A stretch of DNA of 64,000 nt, from positions 2,480,001-2,544,000 of the forward strand of contig NZ_JAFJMJ010000001.1 of assembly GCF_017309385.1 (NCBI RefSeq), written 5' to 3'. Below are positions 54,006 through 62,122 of the stretch, in pieces. The notes under the pieces are model-generated. The model had not been told where the DNA came from. It was given only the letters and a program-made list of their open reading frames with translations, and searched no databases. Every line of letters starts with the position of its first letter. The stretch's first letter is position 1. A program made the position numbers and the translations under genes. Source of the stretch: Amycolatopsis sp. 195334CR. Its GTDB lineage: Bacteria > Actinomycetota > Actinomycetes > Mycobacteriales > Pseudonocardiaceae.

Positions 54006-54047
54006 CTCATAACGAGGTTATGTCCTCTTGTATAACAAGGTTATGAG
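54006..54047. promoter_or_regulatory. Double TetR-type operator with nested symmetry
   Basis: CATAACGAGGTTATG (54008-54022) and TATAACAAGGTTATG (54031-54045) are two palindromic half-operators 23 bp apart. The outermost CTCATAAC and GTTATGAG are exact complements, so the whole 42-bp block is also a dyad. It fills most of the 71-bp divergent gap. Confidence 0.78.
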
Positions 54048-54059
54048 ATACTGGCAAGC

Positions 54060-54734
54060 ATGTCGCCCAAACCCGCCGCCGAGGTCAAGGCCGCGCTGCT
54101 CGACGCCGCGATCCGGCTGCTCGCGCACGGCGGCCCGGAAGCGCTGCAGGCGCGCAAGCTCGCGGCCGAGATCGGGGCGTCGACCATGGCCGTGTACACC
54201 CACTTCGGCGGGATGGGCGCGCTGGTGGACGAGGTCGCGCGCGAGGGCTTCCGCCGGCTTTCGGCGAACCTCGGCGAGGTCCGCGACACCGACGACCCGG
54301 TGGCCGACGTCCTCACCCTGGCGCTGGCGTACCGGCGGACCGTGGTGGAGAACCCGCAGCTCTACGCGGTGACCTTCGGCCAGAGCCAGCCGAACGGGCA
54401 GAAGGTCGCGCCGGGCGACATGACCAGCGAAGAGAGCAGGCGGCACCTCAGCGAAGAGGGCATGGAGGCGTTCGGTTACCTGGTGCGCGGCGCGGACCGG
54501 GTGATCAAGGCGGGCCGGTTCCGCCCCGCCTCGGAGTTCGCCGTCGCCGCGCAGCTGTGGAGCGCGGTGCACGGCTACGTCACCCTGGAGGTCGCGGGCC
54601 ACTTCGGCGACGGCGACAACGGGGTCGACCAGGTCCTGATCCCGCTGGCCCTCGCGCTGGGCGTCGGCCTCGGTGACGACCTCGAAGCCGCGACGCGGTC
54701 CGCGGAAGTCGCGATCGAGGCGTGGCGCGGTTAG
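54060..54734 (+). CDS. TetR-family regulator of the carotenoid oxygenase gene
   Basis: A 224-residue regulator. The HTH is at about residues 10-55 (AIRLLAHGGPEALQARKLAA, with ASTMAVYTHFGGMGALVDEV). The C-terminal domain has WSAVHGYVTLEVAGHFGDGD, a WHG-type TetR_C_13 feature. ATG 54060 is used. A double palindrome upstream makes it the likely repressor of itself and of the oxygenase. Its stop overlaps the convergent HAD gene by 4 nt. Confidence 0.92.
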   Translation: MSPKPAAEVKAALLDAAIRLLAHGGPEALQARKLAAEIGASTMAVYTHFGGMGALVDEVAREGFRRLSANLGEVRDTDDPVADVLTLALAYRRTVVENPQLYAVTFGQSQPNGQKVAPGDMTSEESRRHLSEEGMEAFGYLVRGADRVIKAGRFRPASEFAVAAQLWSAVHGYVTLEVAGHFGDGDNGVDQVLIPLALALGVGLGDDLEAATRSAEVAIEAWRG

Positions 54735-55369
54735 GCGTCCAGTGCCGCCGGGAGCTCGGTGATGTCCGCCAGCACCTGGGTCCGCTCGAGCACTTCGGGG
54801 TCGGGCGGGAAGTGCGGGTTCGGCACGGCGTAGACCGTCATGCCCGCGGCCAGCGCGGACTTCAGGCCGTTCGTGGTGTCCTCGACGGCCGCGCAGTTCG
54901 CCGCGTCGACGCCGAGTTGCCTGGCTGCTTCGAGGTACACGTCAGGCGCGGGTTTGCCGGCGTCGACCTGCTGGCTCGACAACGCGACGCGCACCAGCCC
55001 AGTCAGCGAGGTGGCTTCGAGGAATGCCTGGATCAGCACCGGCGGCGAGGAACTGGCGATGGCCACGGGATACCGCTCGCCCACCGCGCGGACCGCCTCC
55101 GGCCCGCCCGCGATGATCGGCGGCCCCTCGGCGTAGCGCTGCCGCATGCCGTCGATCACCACCTCGGCGACCTCGTCCGCGGTGAGCTCGACGCCCAGTT
55201 CGTCGACCAGGTGGCGTGCCCATTCCGGGGTGCTCATGCCCTGCAACGCCCTGGTCGTCCCGTCGGCCCACACGCCCCCGTGCGCGGCGACCACCGAGCG
55301 CCGCACCTCGTCCCAGGTGCGCTCGGAGTCGACCAGTACCCCGTCGAGATCAAAAACCACCGCGTCCAC
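54731..55369 (-). CDS. HAD-superfamily phosphatase (beta-phosphoglucomutase-like)
   Basis: A 212-residue HAD hydrolase. Motif I DLDGVLVDSE has the nucleophile and general acid Asp pair; SSSP is motif II; DAGKPAPDVY has the motif III Lys; AVEDTTNGL is motif IV. The cap has TTRALQGMSTPEWARHLVDE. It removes phosphate from small sugars or metabolites. GTG 55369 is chosen so that MDAVVFDLDG begins the protein. A broken reading-frame remnant lies just upstream. Confidence 0.92.
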   Translation of the reverse strand: MDAVVFDLDGVLVDSERTWDEVRRSVVAAHGGVWADGTTRALQGMSTPEWARHLVDELGVELTADEVAEVVIDGMRQRYAEGPPIIAGGPEAVRAVGERYPVAIASSSPPVLIQAFLEATSLTGLVRVALSSQQVDAGKPAPDVYLEAARQLGVDAANCAAVEDTTNGLKSALAAGMTVYAVPNPHFPPDPEVLERTQVLADITELPAALDA

Positions 55370-55379
55370 GGGAGCGACG

Positions 55380-55600
55380 CTACCGGTTGGGCGGGACCAC
55401 CGACGCGAGCTCGCGCCACGACACGACACCGGGACGGCCGTTGACGAGCACCGCTGGCGAGCATCTTCGTGGCCCCGGCGGACTTGCCCAGGATCCGGCC
55501 GGTCTCGTCGAACGCCTCCATGCCCAGTCCGCCCGTGTAGAACGCCAGCGCGCGCTGGGTCAGCTCGGGTCGCCGATATGACGAGCGCGGGCCAGGAGAG
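55380..55600 (-). pseudogene. Probable frameshifted gene remnant
   Basis: On the minus strand one frame reads LTQRALAFYTGGLGMEAFDE, then ETGRILGKSAGATKMLAS. A second frame, shifted by one base, continues VLVNGRPGVVSWRELASVVP and ends at TAG 55380-55382. Both parts look protein-like, and VLVNGRPGVVSWR recalls the C-terminal SnoaL-like domain of SigJ/ECF41 sigma factors. I cannot name the gene with confidence. It lies 11 bp upstream of the HAD gene start. Confidence 0.35.
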
Positions 55601-55625
55601 GTAGCAGCGCTCCCTGTGCGCGGGG

Positions 55626-55669
55626 TTACTTGGACATGCTCAGCATATTTAGTTAGCATGGCTAAGTAA
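55626..55669. promoter_or_regulatory. AT-rich inverted repeat upstream of the MFS gene
   Basis: TTACTTGGACATGCT (55626-55640) and AGCATGGCTAAGTAA (55655-55669) match at 13 of 15 positions across a 14-nt spacer. The block is an AT island 30 bp before the MFS start. It looks like the operator of a TetR- or MarR-type repressor, but no regulator gene is next to it. Confidence 0.5.
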
Positions 55670-55698
55670 TACCGTCGTGAGGAGGAGGCAACGCGCGG

Positions 55699-56916
55699 AT
55701 GAGCGCCGGAAACCACGGGAGTCTGCTGGCCGCGATCAAGGGACAGCCCAAGCAGGTCTGGATCACCGCGTTCGCCGCGGTCATCGCCTTCATGGGGATC
55801 GGGCTGGTCGACCCGATCCTGCTCTCCATCGCCGAGGGCCTGCGCGCTTCCCCGTCCGAGGTGACCCTGCTGTTCTCCTCCTACCTGGGCGTGCAGGTGG
55901 TGGCGATGCTGTTCACCGGCGCGATGAGCGCGCGGTTCGGGGCCAAGCGGACCGTGCTCACCGGGCTCACGCTGATCGTGGTGGCCACCGCCCTGTGCGC
56001 GGCCGCCGGGTCGATCGAGCAGCTGGTCGGGCTGCGCGCGGTCTGGGGCCTCGGCAACGCCTTCTTCATCGCCACCGCGCTCTCGGTGATCGTCGGCGCG
56101 GCCACCGGCGGGCAGGCGGGCGCGATCCTGCTCTACGAGGCCGCGCTGGGCGTGGGCCTGTCGGTCGGGCCGCTGCTGGGCGCGCTGCTCGGCAACATCT
56201 CGTGGCGCGGCCCGTTCCTCGGCACCGCGGTGCTGATGGCCGGTGCGCTGGTGCTGTGCTCGCTGTTCCTCAAGAGCGACAAGGACGAACAGCGTCCGCG
56301 CGTCCGCCTGCTCGACCCGATCCGCGCGCTCGGGCACGGCGGTCTCCTGCGGACCTCGATCGGTTCGGCGCTCTACACCGCCGCGTTCTTCGCCGTGCTC
56401 GCGTGGTCCCCGTTCGTGCTGGAGTGGAGCGCGATCGCGGTCGGGCTGGTGTTCTGCGGCTGGGGCCTGTGCGTGGCGGTGGCCGGGGTGGTCTTCGCCC
56501 CGAAGCTGGCGGCCAAGCTCGGTGAACGGCACGCGACCGTGGTGGCCGTGCTGGCCTACGCGGTGCTGCTGGCGGTGATGATGGTGCCGAGCAAGCCGGT
56601 GCTGGTGGTCGCGATCATCGCCTCCGGCCTGGTGTCCGGCCTGCTGAACACGCTGTTCACCGGGACCGCGATGTCGGTCAGCGACGCGCCGCGGCCGGTG
56701 GCCAGCGCGGGGTACAATTTCCTCCGCTGGATGGGTGGCGCGGTCGCGGCCACCGTGGTCGGGCACGTGGCCGAGTGGTTCGGTTCGCCGCAGGCGCCGT
56801 TCCTGGCCGCCGCCGTCCTCTGTGTACTGGCGGGCGGGCTGCTGGCGATCAAGCAGCGCACCCCGGACTCGCACCGGGTCCCGGCCACCGCGGCACTGGT
56901 CGGGGAAGAATTCTGA
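55699..56916 (+). CDS. MFS transporter (DHA-type drug/metabolite exporter)
   Basis: A 405-residue exporter with 12 predicted membrane helices. Helix 1 is ITAFAAVIAFMGIGLVDPIL. The loop 2-3 motif reads GAMSARFGAKRT (family GxxxDRxGRR-like). Helix 5 has LGVGLSVGPLLGALLGNISW, which matches the motif C of antiporters. ATG 55699 has GGAGGAGG 10 nt upstream. A 17-bp hairpin follows the stop. The substrate is unknown; an inducible operator is likely (55626-55669). Confidence 0.9.
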   Translation: MSAGNHGSLLAAIKGQPKQVWITAFAAVIAFMGIGLVDPILLSIAEGLRASPSEVTLLFSSYLGVQVVAMLFTGAMSARFGAKRTVLTGLTLIVVATALCAAAGSIEQLVGLRAVWGLGNAFFIATALSVIVGAATGGQAGAILLYEAALGVGLSVGPLLGALLGNISWRGPFLGTAVLMAGALVLCSLFLKSDKDEQRPRVRLLDPIRALGHGGLLRTSIGSALYTAAFFAVLAWSPFVLEWSAIAVGLVFCGWGLCVAVAGVVFAPKLAAKLGERHATVVAVLAYAVLLAVMMVPSKPVLVVAIIASGLVSGLLNTLFTGTAMSVSDAPRPVASAGYNFLRWMGGAVAATVVGHVAEWFGSPQAPFLAAAVLCVLAGGLLAIKQRTPDSHRVPATAALVGEEF

Positions 56917-56931
56917 TGAACGACAGGTGAA

Positions 56932-56970
56932 CAACCGACCAACGGAGGGATGGCCTCCGTTGGCCGGTTG
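56932..56970 (+). terminator. Hairpin after the MFS gene
   Basis: 17-bp arms 56932-56948 and 56954-56970 have one mismatch and a 5-nt loop. It lies 15 nt after the stop and 35 nt before the PhoX gene. There is no T tract. It is likely an actinobacterial terminator. Confidence 0.65.
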
Positions 56971-57005
56971 GCCTAGCGTCGGACCCCCGAACCTGGAGGT
57001 CCGCG

Positions 57006-59057
57006 TTGAAGTTCCTGCCGTTGCTCACCGGCCACTCACCCAGCCGCGCGGCCGTCACCTGCACCTACCGCTGCGGGGACGCCTGCTTCCACGAAGTGCC
57101 CAACACCTCGGCGAACCCCACCTTCGCCGACGTGCTGGCCGAGGTCAGCCGCCGAGGCGCGCTGAAGGCGGGCGCGGTGGTCGCGCTGGCCACCGGCGGG
57201 CTGGCGGCCACGGCCGCCCCCGCGCTCGCCGCTCCCGATCAGGAGCAGGGCCGCCCCAAGCCGCCCCCCGGCCTGGACTTCCAGCGGGTCGAACCGAACA
57301 CTTTGGACGCCGTGGTGGTGCCGGAGGGCTACGAACAGGGCATCGTGATCCGCTGGGGCGACCCGGTGCTGCCGGGCGCGCCCGCCTGGGACATCACGAA
57401 GCAGACCGGCGACGCGCAGGCCAAGCAGTTCGGTTACAACTGCGACTTCGCCGCGCTCCTGCCGTTCGACCACGCCGGCCTCGCGTCGCTGCTGGTGACG
57501 AACCACGAGTACACCACCGAGACGCACATGTTCCCCGGCTACGACGAGGACAACCCGACCGAGGAACAGGTCAAGGTGGCCTGGGCGGCACACGGGCTGA
57601 CCGTGGTCCTGGTGACCCGGACGCCGTGGAGCGGGCAGTTCAAGCCCCAGCTGTCGCGGTTCAACCGGCGCATCACGCTGCACACGCCGTTCAAGGTGAC
57701 CGGCCCGGCCGCGGGCAGCGACCTGCTCAAGACCTCCGCCGACCCGACCGGCACGGTGGTGTTCGGCACGATGAACAACTGCGCCGGCGGGGTCACGCCG
57801 TGGGGCACCATCCTGTCCGGCGAGGAGAACGTCAACCAGTACTTCGCCAACGCCGACCTGGTGGCCGACGAGCAGACCAGGAAGCGGCTCGCGCGCTACG
57901 GCATCAAGGGCACCGAGACCGTGCGGAAGTGGGAGCGCTTCGACTCCCGGTTCGACCTGACCCAGCAGGTCAACGAGGCGAACCGGTTCGGCTGGGTGAT
58001 CGAGCTGGACCCGCACGACCCGGGGAGCACGCCGGTCAAGCACACCCACCTCGGCCGGTTCAAGCACGAGACGGCGAACATCCGGATCGCCGATGACGGC
58101 CGCGTGGTCGCCTACTCCGGTGACGACGAGCGCTTCGAGTACATCTACAAGTTCATCTCGAACGGCAAGGTCAAGAAGGGCGACAGCACGCACGCCCGCC
58201 GCCACAACATGACCCTGCTCGACGACGGCACGCTGTACGTCGGCCGGTTCACCGGTGACTCCCCGGCCGCCGAGATCGACGGCACCGGGAAGCTGCCCAG
58301 CGACGGCGAGTTCGACGGCAGCGGCGAGTGGATCCCGCTGGCCGCGGGCAACAGGTCCTTTGTGGACGGCATGACCGCCGAAGAGGTGTACGTGTTCACC
58401 CGGGAGGCGGCGGACAAGGTCGGCGCCACCAAGATGGACCGGCCCGAGGACATCCAGGCGCACCCGAAGACCGGCCGGATCTACTGCGCGCTGAGCAACA
58501 ACGTCGAGCGCGGGAACCCCGGCAAGGAGGGCGCCACCGAGCCGAACCCGCGGCTGAACAACAAGCACGGCCAGGTGCTGGAGTTCGAGGAGGCGGGCGG
58601 CGACGCGCTGGCGCTCAAGTTCAGCTGGCGGCTGTTCCTGGTCTGCGGGGACCCGTCGGCGCCGGACACCTACTTCGCCGGGTTCCCGAAGGACCAGGTC
58701 TCGCCGATCTCCAGCCCGGACAACGTGGCCTTCGACCGGCACGGCAACCTGTGGATCTCCACCGACTCCGCCGGAGCGCTCGGCATCAACGACGGGCTCT
58801 ACGGCGTTCCGCTGGACGGCAAGCAGCGCGGCAACCTCAAGCTGTTCCTGACCGTGCCGAAGGGTGCCGAGACCTGCGGCCCGATCGTCGGCGACAAGGT
58901 AGTCACTGTCTGTGTTCAGCACCCCGGTGAAGTGGACGGCGCGAGTGCCGACAACCCCGCCTCGCACTGGCCCGACGGCGGTTCCAGCGTGCCGAGGCCC
59001 TCGGTGGTGGCGGTCTGGAAGCCCGGGCGGCACGGTCTGTCCGATATCGGCGGTTGA
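57006..59057 (+). CDS. PhoX-family secreted alkaline phosphatase, copy 1
   Basis: A 683-residue DUF839/PhoX enzyme, a calcium/iron-dependent phosphatase exported by the Tat pathway. The N-region has TCTYRCGDACFHEVPNTS, then the twin-arginine signal SRRGALKAGAVVALATGG near residue 48. The catalytic body has EGYEQGIVIRWGDPVLPG, NHEYTTETHMFPG, GTILSGEENVNQYF, GRVVAYSGDDERFEYIYKF and SPDNVAFDRHGNLWISTD. TTG 57006 has GGAGG 6 nt before it. The second copy follows after 163 bp; the two share most blocks. Confidence 0.93.
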   Translation: MKFLPLLTGHSPSRAAVTCTYRCGDACFHEVPNTSANPTFADVLAEVSRRGALKAGAVVALATGGLAATAAPALAAPDQEQGRPKPPPGLDFQRVEPNTLDAVVVPEGYEQGIVIRWGDPVLPGAPAWDITKQTGDAQAKQFGYNCDFAALLPFDHAGLASLLVTNHEYTTETHMFPGYDEDNPTEEQVKVAWAAHGLTVVLVTRTPWSGQFKPQLSRFNRRITLHTPFKVTGPAAGSDLLKTSADPTGTVVFGTMNNCAGGVTPWGTILSGEENVNQYFANADLVADEQTRKRLARYGIKGTETVRKWERFDSRFDLTQQVNEANRFGWVIELDPHDPGSTPVKHTHLGRFKHETANIRIADDGRVVAYSGDDERFEYIYKFISNGKVKKGDSTHARRHNMTLLDDGTLYVGRFTGDSPAAEIDGTGKLPSDGEFDGSGEWIPLAAGNRSFVDGMTAEEVYVFTREAADKVGATKMDRPEDIQAHPKTGRIYCALSNNVERGNPGKEGATEPNPRLNNKHGQVLEFEEAGGDALALKFSWRLFLVCGDPSAPDTYFAGFPKDQVSPISSPDNVAFDRHGNLWISTDSAGALGINDGLYGVPLDGKQRGNLKLFLTVPKGAETCGPIVGDKVVTVCVQHPGEVDGASADNPASHWPDGGSSVPRPSVVAVWKPGRHGLSDIGG

Positions 59058-59084
59058 CCTCGGTTCACGGTGAATGACCTGGTC

Positions 59085-59131
59085 AACGTGGGGTGGCGCA
59101 CGTTCTTGCGGGCGGTGCGCCACCCCGTGTT
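59085..59131 (+). terminator. Hairpin after PhoX copy 1
   Basis: 17-bp arms 59085-59101 and 59115-59131 with two mismatches near the base; the inner 12 bp are perfect. The loop has 13 nt. It lies 27 nt after the stop, has no T tract and separates the two PhoX genes. Confidence 0.6.
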
Positions 59132-59220
59132 CGGGCGCTGTTCACCTTGAAGTCGGAGCGGGCTCTCCTTGGTCGCTTAACGTCACGGCGTTCCCCTGAC
59201 TGGACCACCATGGAGGCACC

Positions 59221-61302
59221 GTGTCCGTCGAGCCCCAGCGGCTCCTGCCGTTGCTCACCTCGCACCCCGGCGGCCGCTCGTCGGTCACCTGTGAGTACCG
59301 CTGCGGCAACGCCTGCGCGCACCCCGAACCGAACACCTCCGACAACGAGTACTTCGGCGACGTCGCGAAGAACGTGCTTTCGCGCCGTGGCGCGCTGAAG
59401 GCCAGCGCGGTGATGGCCGCGGCCGCCGGCGGGTTCGCCGCGCTGTCCGGCACCGCCGCCGCTGCCCCGGTCGAAGCGCAGGGGCGCGGCAAGCCGTCGA
59501 AGAAGGTACCCGGCACCGACTTCGACCCGGTCCCGCCGAACACCAACGACGCGGTCACCATCCCGCCCGGTTACGACCAGAACGTGGTCATCCGCTGGGG
59601 CGACGCGGTGGTGCCCGGCGCGCCGAAGTTCGACTTCAACAAGCAGACCGCGGCCGCGCAGGAGAAGCAGTTCGGCTACAACAACGACTTCGTCGGGCTG
59701 ATCCCGCAGGACCCGCTGGGCATCGCGAACCTGCTCGTGGCCAACCACGAGTACACCACCGAGGTGCACATGTTCCCGGTGGACCAGTACGACCCGAACA
59801 ACCCGACCGAGGAGCAGGTCAAGATCGCCTGGGCGGCGCACGGCCTGTCCGTGGTGCAGGCGCTGCGCGACCCGGTCCGCGGTGGCCTGCGCGTGGTGCC
59901 CAGCTCGTTCAACCGGCGCATCACGCTGAACACCGAGTTCGAGGTGCGCGGCCCGGCCGCCGGTTCGCAGTTCCTGAAGACCTCCGCCGACCCGTCGGGC
60001 AAGGTGGTCCGCGGCACGCAGAACAACTGCGCGGGCAGCGTGACCCCTTGGGGCACCGTGCTTTCCGGTGAGGAGAACGTCAACCAGTACTTCGCCAACG
60101 CCGGTGCGGTGACCGACCCGGTGCAGGCCGCGCGGCTCAAGCGCTACGGCTTCTCCGGCGCCGCGAGCACCCGCAAGTGGGAGCGGTTCGACAAGCGCTG
60201 GGACGTGACCAAGGAGCCGAACGAGCCGAACCGCTTCGGCTGGGTGGTCGAGATCGACCCGCACGACCCGCACTCGACGCCGATCAAGCACACGCACCTC
60301 GGCCGGTTCAAGCACGAGGGCGCCGCGATCAAGATCGCCGAAGACGGCCGCGTGGTCGCCTACTCCGGTGACGACGAGCGCTTCGAGTACATCTACAAGT
60401 ACGTGTCGAACGGCAAGTTCAAGAAGGGCAACAGCGCACACGCCCGCCGCCACAACTCGAGCCTGCTCGACGACGGCACGCTGTACGTCGGCCGGTTCAC
60501 CGGCGACTCCCCGGCCGCCGAGATCGACGGCACCGGCAAGCTCCCGGCCGACGGCGAGTTCGACGGCACCGGCGAGTGGATCCCGCTGGCCGCCGGCAAC
60601 AAGTCCTTTGTGGACGGCTTCACCGCCGAGGAGGTGTACGTCTTCACCCGGCAGGCCGCGGACAAGGTGCTGCCGACGAAGATGGACCGCCCGGAGGACA
60701 TCGAGCCGAACCCGGTCAACGGCCGCGTCTACTGCGCGCTGACCAACAACTCCGACCGCGGTGCCGCGGGCAAGGGCGGCCCGGACGAGGCCAACCCGCG
60801 CAACGGCAACCGCAACGGCCACGTGATCGAGTTCGAGGAGGTCGGCAGCGCCACGGCGACCAAGTTCAACTGGCGCCTGCTGCTGGTCTGCGGTGACCCG
60901 AAGACGGCCGACACCTACTTCGGCGGGTTCGACAAGTCGCAGGTCTCGCCGATCTCGTGCCCGGACAACGTGGCCTTCGACCCGCACGGCAACCTGTGGA
61001 TCTCCACCGACGGCAACGCGCTCGGTTCGCACGACGGGCTGTTCTCGGTGCCGGTGACCGGTCCGGAGCGCGGCAAGGTGCAGCAGTTCCTCTCGGTGCC
61101 GACCGGCGCGGAGACCTGCGGCCCGGTGGTCACCGAGAACCTGGTGCTGGTCGCCGTGCAGCACCCCGGGGAGAACGCGCCCAACTCGGGCAGCCCCACC
61201 TCGCACTGGCCCGACGGCGGCACCACCCAGCCGCGCCCGGCCATCGTGTCGGTGTGGCGCAAGCGGGACCGCCACCTCCCCGGCAAGATCGGCATCCGCT
61301 GA
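59221..61302 (+). CDS. PhoX-family secreted alkaline phosphatase, copy 2
   Basis: A 693-residue paralogue of copy 1. The N-region TCEYRCGNACAHPEPNTS precedes the twin-arginine motif SRRGALKASAVMAAAAGG. NHEYTTEVHMFPVDQ, GTVLSGEENVNQYFA, GDDERFEYIYKYVSNG and SPISCPDNVAFDPHGNLWIS match the other copy. GTG 59221 has GGAGG about 7 nt upstream. The gene has its own leader, so the copies may be controlled separately. No pho-box repeat was recognised in the 163-bp gap by eye. Confidence 0.93.
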   Translation: MSVEPQRLLPLLTSHPGGRSSVTCEYRCGNACAHPEPNTSDNEYFGDVAKNVLSRRGALKASAVMAAAAGGFAALSGTAAAAPVEAQGRGKPSKKVPGTDFDPVPPNTNDAVTIPPGYDQNVVIRWGDAVVPGAPKFDFNKQTAAAQEKQFGYNNDFVGLIPQDPLGIANLLVANHEYTTEVHMFPVDQYDPNNPTEEQVKIAWAAHGLSVVQALRDPVRGGLRVVPSSFNRRITLNTEFEVRGPAAGSQFLKTSADPSGKVVRGTQNNCAGSVTPWGTVLSGEENVNQYFANAGAVTDPVQAARLKRYGFSGAASTRKWERFDKRWDVTKEPNEPNRFGWVVEIDPHDPHSTPIKHTHLGRFKHEGAAIKIAEDGRVVAYSGDDERFEYIYKYVSNGKFKKGNSAHARRHNSSLLDDGTLYVGRFTGDSPAAEIDGTGKLPADGEFDGTGEWIPLAAGNKSFVDGFTAEEVYVFTRQAADKVLPTKMDRPEDIEPNPVNGRVYCALTNNSDRGAAGKGGPDEANPRNGNRNGHVIEFEEVGSATATKFNWRLLLVCGDPKTADTYFGGFDKSQVSPISCPDNVAFDPHGNLWISTDGNALGSHDGLFSVPVTGPERGKVQQFLSVPTGAETCGPVVTENLVLVAVQHPGENAPNSGSPTSHWPDGGTTQPRPAIVSVWRKRDRHLPGKIGIR

Positions 61303-61318
61303 CCCAGCCCAATGCTAT

Positions 61319-61370
61319 GAGTGGGGCATTACTTGCAATGAACGCTAGTAATGCCCCACTCCTAGCGTTC
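61319..61370. terminator. Two overlapping hairpins between PhoX copy 2 and the ABC permease
   Basis: A perfect 15-bp stem (61319-61333 with 61347-61361) overlaps a second 9-bp pair (61340-61348 with 61362-61370). They exclude each other. The sequence is less GC-rich than neighbours and has a central AATGAACGCT. It lies between convergent genes, so a shared terminator is likely; an intergenic repeat family member is possible. Confidence 0.6.
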
Positions 61371-62110
61371 TATTCGGTCGCCTTCCGCATGGTCGTGGTG
61401 CCCAGGTAGAGGCCGAGCGCGGCGATGGCCACCACCGCCACCGTCCCGTGCAGCACCGCGGCACTGGCCAGTTCACCACGGAACAGGGCCCGTTCGGCAT
61501 CGACCACATAGGACAGCGGGTTGATCCTGGCCACCGCGGTCAGCCAGCCCGGTGCGCCCTCGATCGGCAGCAGCACCCCGGAAAGCAGCAGCAGCGGGAA
61601 GACCACCGTCTGGTGGATCGCCCAGAACAGCGACTCCTGCTTGCGCACCGCGATCGCCAGCGCGAACGACAGCGCCCCCATGCCGACGCCGAGCACCGCC
61701 AGCAACGCCAGTCCGGCGAGCACGCCCGCCGGGTGGAGGGTGAACCCCAGCGGTAGCACCACCAGGGTGATCAGCACCGCCTGCACCAGCAGCAGCACCA
61801 CCTCCTTGAGCACCCGGCCGAGCAGCATCGCGGGCCGGCTGACCGGGGTGACCAGCAGCCGCTCCAGCGAGCCGCCGCCGCGTTCCAGCAGCAGCCCGAA
61901 GCCGGACGCCATGGTGCCGAACAACGCGAGCATCACCAGGATGCCCGGCACGAACCACTGCCACGGCGAACCGTCGCCGGGCAGCAGCGGGCCGAACAGC
62001 AGCAGGAACACCAGCGGCTGCACCATGGTGATCACCAGCCCCCACGGGCTGAGCAGGTTCGGTTTGATCTCCCGGCCGAAGACCACGCCGGTGTGGGTGA
62101 GCAGGTTCAT
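61370..62110 (-). CDS. ABC-2 type exporter permease (DrrB-like)
   Basis: A 246-residue integral membrane protein with about six helices. GREIKPNLLSPWGLVITMVQ starts it, with an LLLFGPLLPGDG stretch, and the ABC-2 signature region GGSLERLLVTPVSRPAMLLG follows. The last helices include LLLLSGVLLPIEGAPGWL. It is the membrane partner of the ATPase encoded 12 nt upstream. Together they would export a drug, lipid or metabolite. The stop overlaps the hairpin at 61362-61370. Confidence 0.92.
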   Translation of the reverse strand: MNLLTHTGVVFGREIKPNLLSPWGLVITMVQPLVFLLLFGPLLPGDGSPWQWFVPGILVMLALFGTMASGFGLLLERGGGSLERLLVTPVSRPAMLLGRVLKEVVLLLVQAVLITLVVLPLGFTLHPAGVLAGLALLAVLGVGMGALSFALAIAVRKQESLFWAIHQTVVFPLLLLSGVLLPIEGAPGWLTAVARINPLSYVVDAERALFRGELASAAVLHGTVAVVAIAALGLYLGTTTMRKATE

Positions 62111-62122
62111 CGGCAGAACTCC

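Noticed and set aside
57036..59123. Long minus-strand frames opposite the PhoX genes (also 59083-61275)
   Set aside because: Composition is Arg/Val/Gly/His shadow; the plus-strand proteins match a known family throughout.
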